Below, one piece after another: positions 13,489 through 24,686 of a stretch of 64,000 nucleotides of DNA. The notes below the pieces were generated by a model, which was not told the DNA's origin, did not search any database, and was given only the letters and a program-made list of their open reading frames with translations. Each line of letters opens with the position of its first letter. Position 1 is the first letter of the stretch. The DNA comes from Pogostemon cablin (taxonomy: Eukaryota > Streptophyta > Magnoliopsida > Lamiales > Lamiaceae): assembly GCA_023678885.1 (NCBI GenBank), contig CM043009.1:16981117-17045116 (forward strand). Reading direction: 5' to 3'. The translations under genes were made by a program, and so were the position numbers.

Positions 13489-14885
13489 TGTTGGATTGTA
13501 TACTAAAAGTCTAGCTTTTTGTATGAACAATATTGTAACAATTAATTTGAAATGAGAATCATATGATCAAATGATTGCATCTTATAATTTATTTATATGT
13601 TCGATGCAATAGTCCACTTACTTTATACTGTAGATAATATGTTGTGCGACAACACGCGGAAGATCATATTATCGGTTTCCTTATAAAGTATAAACTGATG
13701 CTCACAACCGAGATAGACGGGGACTCTCTATCGGGATGGTTGTAGTGTGGTTTGGTATTAGCTTGTCTTGGCTATAGAATCACATTAGTGCACTTGTGTG
13801 TATTAAGCAGGACCGCTTGAGATCGTTCGACTTATACTGACTTATAGGAGAACTTGATCTCAGTTATTATGGAAGTTCGTGCTCTTAATCCCTATACAAT
13901 AACCTCGACACGTAGGGCAGTATGTATTTCTTTGATTCATCAATGGGTGAGATTTACATGTAATTAAATCAACAAACTCGATGAGTTGGGAAGTAGTGCT
14001 GTCTCTATGGTGTGCTGTTGATTGTAGAAGGAATCTGTGTCCGTCATAGGTTGATGATGTCCCCTTGAGGAGCTCATAAGGATTATCATGTAAACCCTGC
14101 AGGTGGAATTTATTCCGGCATAATAATGAGGTTGAGTGGTACTACTCTTGGATGAGATATTAATTAATTGGGTTGTCAGTAACTTAATTAATTAATGGAC
14201 ATTGTATATCTTAAACATGGGGAGACTAATGAACTCATAATAAGAAGGAGCCCAAAACGTAATTTTGGGATTGGTACGGTAGTGCAATAATAATATTTTA
14301 GTGGAATATATTATTATTATTGGACTTAAGTATAAGCTTTGGGCTAAGCTTGGATACTTAAGCCCAATGGAGGCCCAACCCAATTTCTCCTCCTGGTCCC
14401 TGCAATAGCCCATGTATATAAGTCACCTCAACTTATCTGGAATCCTAATTTAATCTAACTGATTATTCACGTGTGATGAGGGTTGAGAGCAGATTGAGGA
14501 GGTCTCGTAGATCATCGCCCACACGACGTCGAGATCGGACTTGGGACATACGGCAGAAGATCAGAAGGTAGTTTGCTGCTGCTGTCCGCCACCTTGCGAA
14601 ATTGATATAAAATCATAAAGTGCTCAGAATTTGATAATCAATATACTGACAGAAAGCCGTCGAAGAGAGGATCATCTGAACGCAAAGATCACTCAATTCT
14701 GACATCAGACGAGGAAGTTATCGCTATTCTCGTGGGACTGCGCAGGATGCCTGCGAAAATCAATCTTCATCAACATACCCTGGTGAACGGTAATCGTTTC
14801 TATGATTTATTGCTTCCGCTGTGATATGATAGAAACACATGATATTCTAACGGGTCACGTTAACCAAACGATCCAAGCGCCAACA
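13489..14885 (+). repeat. Copia-B 5' LTR
   Basis: Begins TGTTGGATTGTATAC and ends GCGCCAACA. Same length as the 3' copy. Confidence 0.93.
14415..14422 (+). promoter_or_regulatory. TATA box of Copia-B 5' LTR
   Basis: TATATAAG, about 470 bp before the LTR end; repeated at 21516-21523 in the 3' LTR. Confidence 0.5.
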
Positions 14886-14887
14886 AT

Positions 14888-14899
14888 TGGTATCAGAGC
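14888..14899 (+). promoter_or_regulatory. Copia-B primer binding site (tRNA-iMet)
   Basis: TGGTATCAGAGC two bases after the LTR end is the usual plant copia site, complementary to the 3' end of initiator methionine tRNA. Confidence 0.9.
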
Positions 14900-15687
14900 T
14901 TCGATTTCGTGGTGAAGCGTGACACGTTAGGCTAGGGTTTATGTGATTAATTTTTCGTAATTAGGATCACATGTTTAGGGTTTTGGTTTTATTGCGCAAA
15001 CCATGAATATCCCTATGTAATATATACCCAATATTATATCTGTTCGTTGACGTTTGTGTGTGAGAGGATTCGACGAAAACTGTTCGTCAATTTCACATGG
15101 AAGGAAGAAATTGAGAGAAAATCCAGCGCAGTGATATTGCAGAGGCAATAAACAGAGTTTCAACCGTCGGATCAGGTTGAAATTTGGTCAGCACGTTCGG
15201 ATTTTGTGGATGTACATTCTGAACGGTGAAGATCGTATTTGGAGCTTTTCATTGTCGGGAATACGCCAAAAACAGAAGTAGTTTTTTGGGCGATTCTGTT
15301 CTGCGCAGTCGAGGGAAAAGAGCCATTTCTCACAAAATAACCGTTGGATCGATCTGTACTTTGGACAGCATGTTCAGGACTTACAGTAGTAGATTCTGGA
15401 CGGTGGAGATTGGATTATAAGGTTCTTTCAGTTTCGAACTACGAACGACAGTTGGTGTAGTTTGGTGTTGCGCGTTGGGCTGAACTTGGTTCCATGCAAG
15501 TAGGCCCTTGGACGAGCGACAGTCCGGGCGAGGGGCGCTCGTCAAAGCACTTGGGGCGCTCCCTGACATGATTGGTGGTGGGATATGACGATGGACGTCT
15601 TGGGGCACAAGCAATCCTGCTTGTTGCGTAAGGCATCGATTCCACAGTAGGAGTGTCGGACAAGACATTAAAATTTAGAGGCGTTTT

Positions 15688-16127
15688 TATTCCTAATATA
15701 TATAACTGTCATAATTGATTTAATTGTCTATTATTGTTATATATATATATATATATGGATGCATGATCTCTATGATTTATTGTCTTATATAGAAGCATGC
15801 TAGATTGCGTATTATATTTGGTATATTATATGCATGTATTGCTAGAGTGTTGGATAAGACATCCAATTTTAGGAAAACTAATTCCTAATATATAACTACC
15901 ATAATAGATTGTATATTATTGTTATATATGGATGTCGAATTAATTCATAATATATGACTGCTATAATTGATTTAATAATCTATTATTGTTATATATGGAT
16001 GTCGAATTAATTCCTAATATATAACTGCTATAATTGATTGTCAATTATTGTTATATATGGATGTTGAATTGATTCCTAATATATAACTGACATAATTGAT
16101 TTAATTATCTATTATTGTTATATATGG
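15688..16127 (+). repeat. Tandem repeat in Copia-B leader, about 70-bp unit
   Basis: Units share TAATATATAACTG, then ATAATTGATT, then TATTGTTATATATGGATG. About four adjacent copies lie at 15870-16127, one at 15690-15760 and a partial one at 16383-16430. A short (TA)n run is embedded near 15740. Confidence 0.8.
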
Positions 16128-16340
16128 TTGCTCGTCGATATCGATGATTTTGATAATCTAGACGATATGACGATCGATATCGATAGTTTTGGAATGTTGA
16201 TAATCTTGATGTTTTTCGAATATTTGATAATCTAGTCGATATCGATGATTTTGATAATCTAGACGATATCGACGGTCGATATCGATGGTTTCGAAAATTG
16301 GACAATCTGGAAATTTCAAAAATTTGATAGTCTGGAAGTC
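16126..16340 (+). repeat. ATCGATATCG-rich repeat in Copia-B leader
   Basis: Palindromic boxes TCGATATCGA and variants alternate with TTTTGATAATCT-like spacers. Counterpart of 6430-6660 in Copia-A. Confidence 0.75.
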
Positions 16341-17289
16341 TTTGCTGATATTCGTGCCTGGTGGCGAACAATCGAATTCGCTGATATATAACTGTTAATG
16401 ATTGATTTAATTATTGATTATTGTTATATATGTATGCATGACTCTCTGTGATTTACTGCCTTATGTGCCGTAATAGAAGCATGCTAGCGTTGTATATTTT
16501 ATTTTGAAATATTATATGCATGTAAAAACCCTCGGTCTTAAATAACTAAGTGGGAGAGGGGATTGGTAATTAATTCCCACGGCCTCCATTATTGGTTTGT
16601 AAGTGATGTGAGTAAACTTGCGCGTTGGCAATAGAGCCTTCCTCCCTAACGGATGAGTTTATTCACGGATCACTGGTACAAACTTCTTTAAATAATTATT
16701 GTTTGTAATGTGATGCATATGGACTTGCGCGTTGGCTATAGTGCCTTCCTCCCTAACGGATGAGCTTATATGCGGTTCACTAGTACAAACTTATATAATT
16801 GATGGTTGTAGAAAGTTATCTGAGCGCGTGTGTATTTCTCCAACAGTAAGGCACATAAGCTTGGGCAGCGGACTTGGAATCAAATAATGGTGCACACTTA
16901 GATGTAAATAATTAGTATCCTCCCCAACGGAGTCACTGCTATTATTTGCATGGCTAAAGAGGAACCGACTATTAATTATTTTGTCATGAAGTTAGGTTGA
17001 CAAATGAAATTAATGGGTAAAACCTTCTCTTGTAAATGTTAGGGTTTGTAAACGTCCACACTAACGTGACTTGCAGACTCACGGTGCTTGAGATGTCGGT
17101 GAATTTTATTTTTATATTGTTTTGAGGGAATCAATATAAAAGAATAAAATTCAAAGTTTTGATCGGTAAATTAATTTATGATTCTCTGATTTTCAAATGG
17201 TTTTATCTCACATATTATTAACTAAAAGAAATTATATTTACTTGTCCAAATTAGATGATTAGAAAAGAATCTTGGTTTTGAATTTTACT

Positions 17290-17720
17290 GCTTAAGAAAA
17301 TACATGTGTGTTCTCACAAGGGACGTCTCATGATGCCTATTAAAGTCTCTAGTGAAGAGATGAGAGGTTCATAGAAATATGATGGTCTCATGTAACTCTT
17401 CGGATACTTGAGTAAGTTAAAAGGCAGAAGATCATGATTTAATTTGATGAATGAATTGGGAAAGCATGGAGTATAAATTGAAGGGAAACCTAGATCAATT
17501 TAATTCTTCGTGAATTGCCTAGATGTTTTTGAGTAAGTTCCACCTGAATTACAATAGGATGTATATGGTGGAAAACTTCTGGCAAAACATGTGGCAAAGG
17601 AAAGCCATTTTCATCATAATGTGAACAAGTTTTATATCTTATTCACTAGTTGTTTAAAACATGATTAGTGATGACATTTACTGACACGAAGTGTGTAGAT
17701 ACTGGAATCACTAAATGTTT
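17290..17720 (+). pseudogene. Copia-B gag remnant
   Basis: Broken frame with copia gag-like pieces: a MNELGKHGV segment at about 17447, then a segment resembling the usual leucine/proline motif of copia gag near 17510, then FHHNVNKF near 17620. Stops occur within every 20-30 codons. Position after the leader and before integrase fits gag. No zinc knuckle can be read. Confidence 0.55.
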
Positions 17721-18790
17721 ATTACTAAGTGAGGATAAGATTGTTATGACATGGGTAAAACTACAAGAGTAGTGGCTATTGCAGTGGGAGTTGTCTATTT
17801 ATCTAATGATATGAGTAGACATTTGATTATGAGAAATTGTTTTACGTACGTTTTCATAGAAAGAATTTAATTTCGGTTTCTATGCATTAATAGATGGATA
17901 CTCCATTTCATTTAAATGACATGGTCATTATAATGAAGGATAGAGTTGTAATCTGTTATTGTACGTTGGTGAACAATTTGTATACTCTTAAATCATGTAT
18001 ATTCCACATATGCAACAAATAGTAATTAATAATGAATCTTCTAATCTTAGTAAGAGAAAGATACCTTTGGATATGAACTAAACATATATTTGGCATCTAA
18101 GACTAGATCATTTTACTTGAGTAGGATTCAAAAGTTGATAGCCGATAGACCCTTAGGTTTATCTGAAGTGAAAACTATCTAACTTTCGAGTCTTGCTTGG
18201 GAGTAAAAATGACTAATTGCTTTTTCAAGGCAAAGGGGTGCAGAACCAAAGATATATATATTGGAATTAGTTCATTATGATTTATGTGGTCCTAAGATTG
18301 TCCGGATGAGAGGTGGATATGAATATTCGTCAATCGTTGATTATTCTAGATACTGATATATTTATTTGATGCACTGCATGTCTAAGTTCTTTGATTAATT
18401 CAAGAATTGTAAGGCTGGTACAGTGAAGCGTCATGGAAAATATATCAAGTAATGACGATTTAATCGTCATTACGAGTACCTCTTAGGATTGTTAGGAGCT
18501 ATTAATCAGAGGTTGAGATTAAATCTCAAGTGGTCTACACCAGGCATGCCCCAGCTGAATGGTGTGGTGGATAGAAGGAATAAGACTCTTATGGTAATGA
18601 TTAGATAGATGATGAATTATTTGGAATTACTTAATTCATTTTATGGATAAGCCCTAGAAACAGTGATTCATTTGAATGTTTGTCTGTTTGTGGGATATGC
18701 TATAAAAATGAAGGTGATTTATTTAGTCTAAAAGATCGAAGGGTGATTGTTAACACAAACACTAGATTTTTGGAAAGAGACTATGTATTA
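17720..18790 (+). pseudogene. Copia-B pre-integrase and integrase remnant
   Basis: Frame pieces include AVAVGVVYLS near 17780, a LSRIQKLIADRPLGL segment near 18120 typical of the gag_pre-integrs domain, and then the integrase core segment at 18270-18370 (ELVHYDLCG, then RMRGGYEYSSIVDYS). The catalytic region around 18530-18600 (TPGMPQLNGVVDRRN) corresponds to the copia integrase motif before its catalytic Glu. Multiple stops and frameshifts. Confidence 0.65.
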
Positions 18791-19029
18791 AATCATAAAC
18801 CCATGTATAAATTGTTCTAAATGAAGTGAGAGGGAAAAACACAAAGTATAAGTACCAATTGTACAAGAGGATATACCACAAGGTAAACTGCAACACATGT
18901 CACATCTGATACACAATTGCATGTAGTGCCTTGTCGTAGTGGGAGGGTTCTTCGACAACTTGTAAGATACATGTTTTGGGAAAGTCGTGAGACTTGGTCC
19001 CTCGCAAACATGAAATGGACCCATGGATA

Positions 19030-19800
19030 CGACGAAGCACTACAAGTTAGAAATGCCAAATCCTAGCAAAGTGCAATGAATATTAAAATAGAATCGATGG
19101 ATTTTAAATTAGGTCTGGATGCTTGTTGAACCGCTAAATGGCGTAAAAGCCATTGAAAGCGGGCATGCAAGAATAAAAGAGGATCATAGAATAAGGTGAA
19201 AACCTTGGAAGCAAGCTTGTTGCGAAAAGGTATACTCAGAAAGAAAGAGTTCGATTATGAGAAAACCTGTTCGCCGGTAGTTATGCCTAAGTTGATCTAG
19301 ACTCTTTTATTTGTTGCTACTCATATGAAATATGAGGGATAGCAAATAGATGTTGAGACAGCTTTCCTGATTGGAAGTCTTAAGGGAAACATCTATGTGA
19401 AGCAACCAGAGTGATTCATTGCAAAAAGCTAAGAGCATTGTGATAATAAGCTTAAAAGTGTCCATTCATGGACTAAAGCAAGCTTCAAGATCATGAAACA
19501 TCCGTTTTGATGAGGTAATCTAGTGACATGGATCTAATCAATGATCGGATGGGTCTTGTGTATTGAAAAGAGTGATGGAAACGTGATGGTATTTCTTGTA
19601 CTATACTTAGATAGTATCTTGCTCATTGGAGACAATGAAAGAGTATTGTCGGGCGTATGGGTATGGTTGATAAAGCGGTATGAGATGAAGGACTTAAGAA
19701 GAGCAAAAATATCCTTTTGATCACGGTAATACGGATCACAAGAAAGGATGTTTATGCTTATCTCAAGTTTCATATAATGATACGATCCTTACTCATTTAG
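19030..19800 (+). pseudogene. Copia-B reverse transcriptase remnant
   Basis: Recognisable RT pieces: EFDYEKTCSPVV near 19250, a QIDVETAFLIGSLKGNIYVKQPE segment near 19345 (copia fingers/palm with the first catalytic Asp), and a YLDSILLIGDNE-like segment near 19600 where the YVDD box is expected. The copy is interrupted by many stops and indels. Confidence 0.65.
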
Positions 19801-19979
19801 CATGTGAATTTATCTAAGTGAATGTGTCTTGTGACACAAAAGTAGATAAAGAAGATGAAAGCGGTTCCTTATGCTTCGGCAAATGAGGAAGCTTAATCTA
19901 AGGAATGCTATGCACGAGATTGGATATCTGTTTTGCCGATGGCATGAACAGTGGGTATCAAGGTAACCCAAAATAAGAA

Positions 19980-20580
19980 TGTTGAACTGTGGTAAGACAT
20001 ATACTTATGTACCTGAAAAGGACTAGAAACTATATGTGGGCTTACCGAACAGATTCACTGATTCTTATGGGTTACATAGATTCAGATTTTTCAAATCAGA
20101 TAGGGATGACAGTAAATCCACCTCAAAGGTTATGCGTTTAATTTTAGGAAGTTGAGTCATAATGTGGAGGAGTGTTATATAGAAATATATTTCAGACTCC
20201 GGACTCCATCATGGAAAGATGATAAATTGGAGCCTATGAGGCAGCCAAAGTATCTGTATGACTCTAGAAACTTCAAGATGGACTTCGAAGTGTTTCTAAG
20301 TTTTCCCAAGGATATCACAATTTATATTGATGATATTGGTGCAGTTGCAAACTTGAAGAATCACGAGCCCATAAGGCAATTAAACACATGGAGTGCAAGT
20401 ACCACATATTACGAGAAATCGTATGATGAGGGGAAGGTTGTTGTCACCTAGATTGCATCGGATGATGACCTAGTAAATCCATTTACAAGGACCTTAAGGC
20501 GAGAGCTTTTGATGGTCGTGTAGTGGGAGTGGAAATCAGATGTATGGCAGAAGACATGACAGCATAGTCTTTTAGTATAA
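19980..20580 (+). pseudogene. Copia-B RNase H remnant
   Basis: SDRDDSKSTS near 20100 is the copia RNase H region. An open stretch at 20152-20451 continues with a segment (YIDDIGAVANLKNHEP) that corresponds to the conserved CDNxGAI...KEP block of copia RNase H, and ASDDDLVNPFT near 20455. Frames are broken upstream and after 20451. Confidence 0.65.
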
Positions 20581-20589
20581 GTGGAAGAT

Positions 20590-21986
20590 TGTTGGATTGT
20601 ATACTAAAAGTCTAGCTTTTTGTATGAACAATATTGTAACAATTAATTTGAAATGAGAATCATATGATCAAATGATTGCATCTTATAATTTATTTATATG
20701 TTCGATGCAATAGTCCACTTACTTTATACTGTAGATAATATGTTGTGCGACAACACGCGGAAGATCATATTATCGGTTTCCTTATAAAGTATAAACTGAT
20801 GCTCACAACCGAGATAGACGGGGACTCTCTATCGGGATGGTTGTAGTGTGGTTTGGTATTAGCTTGTCTTGGCTATAGAATCACATTAGTGCACTTGTGT
20901 GTATTGAGCAGGACCGCTTGAGATCATTCGACTTATACTGACTTATAGGAGAACTTGATCTCAGTTATTATGGAAGTTCGTGCTCTTAATCCCTATACAA
21001 TAACCTCGACACGTAGGGCAGTATGTATTTCTTTGATTCATCAATGGGTGAGATTTACATGTAATTAAATCAACAAACTCGATGAGTTGGGAAGTAGTGC
21101 TGTCTCTATGGTGTGCTGTTGATTGTAGAAGGAATCTGTGTCTGTCATAGGTTGATGATGTCCCCTTGAGGAGCTCATAAGGATTATCATGTAAACCCTG
21201 CAGGTGAAATTTATTCTGGCATGATAATGAAGTTGAGTGGTACTACTCTTGGATGAGATATTAATTAATTGGGTTGTCAGTAACTTAATTAATTAATGGA
21301 CATTGTATATCTTAAACATAGGGAGACTAATGGACTCATAATAAGAAGGAGCCCAAAACGTAATTTTGGGATTGGTACGGTAGTGCAATAATAATATTTT
21401 AGTGGAATATATTATTATTATTGGACTTAAGTATAAGCTTTGGGCTAAGCTTGGATACTTAAGCCCAATGGAGGCCCAACCCAATTTCTTCTCCTGGTCC
21501 CTGCTGTAGCCCATGTATATAAGTCACCTCAACTTATCTGGAATCCTAATTTAATCTAACTGATTATTCACGTGTGATGAGGGTTGAGAGCAGATTGAGG
21601 AGGTCTCGTAGATCGTCGCCCACACGACGTCGAGATCGGACTTGGGACATACGGCAGAAGATCAGAAGGTAGTTTGCTGCTGCTGTCCGCCACCTTGCGA
21701 AATTGATATAAAATCATAAAGTACTCAGAATTTGATGATCAATATACTGACGGAAAGCCGTCGAAGAGAGGATCATCTGAACGCAAAGATCACTCAATTC
21801 CGATATCAGACGAGGAAGTTATCGCCATTCTCGTGGGACTGCGCAGGCTGCCTGCGAAAATCAATCTTCATCAACATACCCTGGTGAACGGTAATCGTTT
21901 CTATGATTTATTGCTTCTGCTGTGATATGATAGAAACACATGATATTCTAACGGGTCACGTTAACCAAACGATCCAAGCGCCAATA
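20590..21986 (+). repeat. Copia-B 3' LTR
   Basis: Starts TGTTGGATTG right after GTGGAAGAT and ends GCGCCAATA (terminal CA mutated to TA), followed by TSD ACAGG. Confidence 0.93.
21516..21523 (+). promoter_or_regulatory. TATA box of Copia-B 3' LTR
   Basis: TATATAAG, same position as in the 5' LTR. Confidence 0.5.
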
Positions 21987-21991
21987 ACAGG

Positions 21992-22909
21992 TCGGTTCGA
22001 CCATGGTTCGACCAACAGGGTTGGTCGAATCCAAGTGATCGTGGTCGAATCGGGCTTCAGACAAAACAGAGAGCTCTAGATAGTGGTGTTCGATCTCAGT
22101 TCGACCAGAGACTTTTGGTTGAACTGACTTGTTTTTAGTCGAACTGATCTTCTGACTCCTCCGGACGTTGCCCAGGTGCCCTATTCGACCTCTCCTGTGC
22201 AGTTCGACCTGGGTAGCTGGTCAAATCAGGGTCGAATCGGGCTCCTGCCACTTCAGAATTCGATTCTGGCTTCATTGGTCCCTCGTACTGCGTTCCAGAC
22301 CTCAATGTGATGGCTTCGCACTCTTTCGGGTTCACTATGCCTTGAGACGGGAACATTCCTTTCTCTAATGTTTGTGTCAATTGATTCACATTTCTGGTCA
22401 TCTGCCTCATCATCAAAGTAAGCTCCTTCAACTGCTTAATCAAATCTGCATGCTCAACATTCATGGTATCCTCAAGACGATCAATCCTTGCATCATTCTC
22501 AGCCATGTATCGATTGAATGTATCTTCAACACTCTTCACTTCGTACTGCTGGATACTAGGCCCCCTTAGTGTCAACTCTGTAATCTGCCTATGTTGGGAC
22601 TCTAGTAGCTTGTTGATGTTAGCTAAACTAGAGACGATCACATCATCCCTATTTGGCTTCTCCACTTGATGTTCAACCTGTGCCACCTTCCCAAGCACAT
22701 ATGATCCTCTTACTCTTTCCGTAGGCCAATCAAGTGAATTCATAGAGATGTCTTCAAATAACTTTTCTGCTTCAAGTGATGTCTTAGATAACAGCGCTCC
22801 TCCTGATGATGCATCAATAAAAATACGCGACTCATAATCCAATTCATAGTAGAAGATACTTATGTATTCAGCCTTAGATATTCCATGCTGTGGGCACCAC
22901 CTGAGCATG
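21992..22909 (-). pseudogene. Ath-A gag, middle segment
   Basis: Minus-strand frame from 22909 to 22135 encodes the central retrotransposon gag domain (RWCPQHGISKAEYISIF, then LFEDISMNS, RVRGSYVLGKVAQVE), followed by a coiled-coil-like stretch and TLRSGTQYEGPM, all close to Ath-B gag. Relative to Ath-B the Asn/Gln-rich linker is deleted between about 22580 and 22540. 21992-22134 continues with TTCGACC boxes but has stops. The Ath-B insertion cuts the domain at 22909/36860, and gag continues there. The annotated 357-residue open frame from 23208 starts inside the Ath-B LTR and is chimeric. Confidence 0.8.
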
Positions 22910-23117
22910 TGATGAGTGTGTAAATTCACAAGTTTGGCGCTATGTTTTGTGCTAGTTTTGGAGAGTTTTGATGTGGAAATAGGTGGAAAACCTATATATA
23001 TTGTGAAATAGCATGAATCAGGTGTTAGTGGAGCTATTTGAGTGTTTTCGTAGCAAAAACGGAGTGAAAGAGCAAGAATCAAAGAGACGGAGTCGAAGCC
23101 ACGCGAATCGCCCAAGA

Positions 23118-23485
23118 AGTAGGTGGGTTCGACCTGGCTGGAGGAGGGTTCGACCTCTCCAGCAGGTCGAACCAACGGTGTTGGACATACAGAGATGGGT
23201 TCGACCACGACTTAGTTGGTTCGACCTGGCCATCAGGTCGAACCATGGTCGAACCTGTTTGCAAGAAGGAGGATTCGACCACGACGTTGGGGTTCGACTT
23301 GCCAGTTGGTCAAATCGGGAGCAAGAGTTGTCCAGTGCTGAGGTTCGATCTGGGGTTCGACCAAGGCCTAAGTGGTTCGACCTGTCCAGAAGGTCGAACC
23401 TGTGCAGAATTCTTCCAGTAGTGGGGTTCGACCTGGGGTTCGACCTGTGGCTCGGGGTTCGACTTGCTTGACGTGGTCGAACCTG
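23118..23485 (+). repeat. GGTTCGACC inverted-module array in Ath-B U3
   Basis: More than 15 copies of GGTTCGACC or its complement GGTCGAACC. The clearest module (23208-23258) has two forward boxes spaced by 11 nt, a 9-nt gap, then two reverse boxes spaced by 2 nt. The same array is in the 3' LTR (35408-35770) and related modules occur in gag and in the 31234-31570 spacer. Confidence 0.9.
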
Positions 23486-23578
23486 TGTGCGAGAACTTAC
23501 CTTATCCGGATTTTCGAGGCCGAAACGCGTGAGATCACTTAGAAAGCCCATTCCAAGCCCTAGAGACGTGATTACAAG

Positions 23579-23586
23579 TATAAAAG
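23579..23586 (+). promoter_or_regulatory. TATA box of Ath-B 5' LTR
   Basis: TATAAAAG about 95 bp downstream of the repeat array; repeated at 35864-35871. Confidence 0.65.
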
Positions 23587-24580
23587 GAGGCTCATACAGA
23601 AAATTAAGAGAGCTTTTGATCGTCAATCGTAGGAGAGACAAGAGTAGAGGTGGTGATCCATTCAGAGGGCTGTGACAGAGGTTCGCTGAAGGTTCAAGTA
23701 AGAATGATTAATCTAACCATGATTGTTCCTAGATCAATCATGGGCTAGAACCACCTTGGTAGTTCTAGGGTTATGAAAGTTTCATGATGTAATTCGTGTT
23801 TCGTGTGTAAAACTCCGTACAACACTACCTGTGGTTTGTTTTATATAAGATTGCATATTTAATCCATACTCATAGTCGTTTTGTGCATCAATGATCTTTG
23901 TGTAGAGTCTGAATACATGACATGGTTATTGATTGAGTGCGTTCACTACTGAGCAGGGTTTATCGTTATAATTCTAAGTGAAGGGATTCCGAAGTATTAT
24001 TAGAACTGTCTTATATGAATATTCATGAATTGAATTGAATTCGGGTTGATGAATAGGATGAAGAGTATAACTTTATAGTACCTAAAAAGGGAGATCAAAT
24101 CGGGTTAGATTCTAGACGTAGAAGATAATTGATTATGATAGTACCTAGAAAGGGGGGTGAAGCATATCTCTTGCTCCGATGTTATTCACACGTGTCAAGC
24201 GCATATTTACTTGTGTCTATAGAGTAAACTTGCATGGTTTAGTGATGCGTCCACCAACCACAGGGCAGAGTCGGACACCATCACACGAGAATACGAATTG
24301 CTAGTGAAACTGGATGACCCAATGAACTACCTATCATTCTTATTGATCACAACTCACTTCTCTCTACTTTTGCTATTTCTTATGTTAATTCGATTAGAAG
24401 TTACTACCCATTAAACCTTTACAATTACCAACATAGTCTAAAATATACTAGAAGATCACAAAATTGATATTTATCCGTCCCGTGGGTTCGATATTGTAAC
24501 TTGATCATCTTCGCGACTACAATTGATATCCTTATACTTGAGGATTAATTTGTGTGTTGAGAAAACCCCTATCAAGTTCT

Positions 24581-24598
24581 TGGCGCCGTTGCCGGGGA
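24581..24598 (+). promoter_or_regulatory. Ath-B primer binding site (tRNA-Asp)
   Basis: TGGCGCCGTTGCCGGGGA, six bases after the LTR, is a perfect complement of the 3' end of plant tRNA-Asp including CCA. Confidence 0.92.
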
Positions 24599-24686
24599 CG
24601 GCGTAAACTATCTTTTTGTATTATTTCTAGTTTATTAGGACTATTTACCTTGTTTTGTTGTTTTCTTTCTTATTCGTTTTAGGTGT

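Larger units (their letters stand above)
14900..17290 (+). other. Copia-B long non-coding leader
   Basis: 2.4 kb between primer site and gag without a convincing ORF. It holds a GC-rich patch (15480-15600), tandem repeats (15688-16127), an ATCGATATCG block (16126-16340) and roughly 125-bp direct repeats with CCTTCCTCCCTAACGGATGAG-like cores at about 16610-16770. Short ORFs at 15226-15420 and 15381-15668 have no recognisable domain. Confidence 0.7.
13489..21986 (+). mobile_element. Copia-B: complete Ty1/copia element, coding region decayed
   Basis: Two 1397-bp LTRs (13489-14885 and 20590-21986), primer site for tRNA-iMet at 14888-14899, polypurine tract GTGGAAGAT before 20590, and an exact TSD ACAGG (13484-13488 and 21987-21991). 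The internal region is 5.7 kb with a long non-coding leader (14900-17300) and remnants of gag, pre-integrase, integrase, RT and RNase H in standard copia order. I counted about 22 differences between the LTRs, nearly all transitions (about 1.6 percent), so the insertion is fairly young although the genes are wrecked. Confidence 0.92.
22910..24574 (+). repeat. Ath-B 5' LTR
   Basis: TGATGAGTGTGTAAATTC...AACCCCTATCA. Contains the GGTTCGACC/GGTCGAACC array at 23118-23485 upstream of the TATA box. Confidence 0.95.

Noticed and set aside
23018..23641. 207-codon minus-strand ORF in the Ath-B LTR
   Set aside because: Produced by the GGTTCGACC boxes, which contain no stop in most phases; a similar ORF appears in the other LTR for the same reason.
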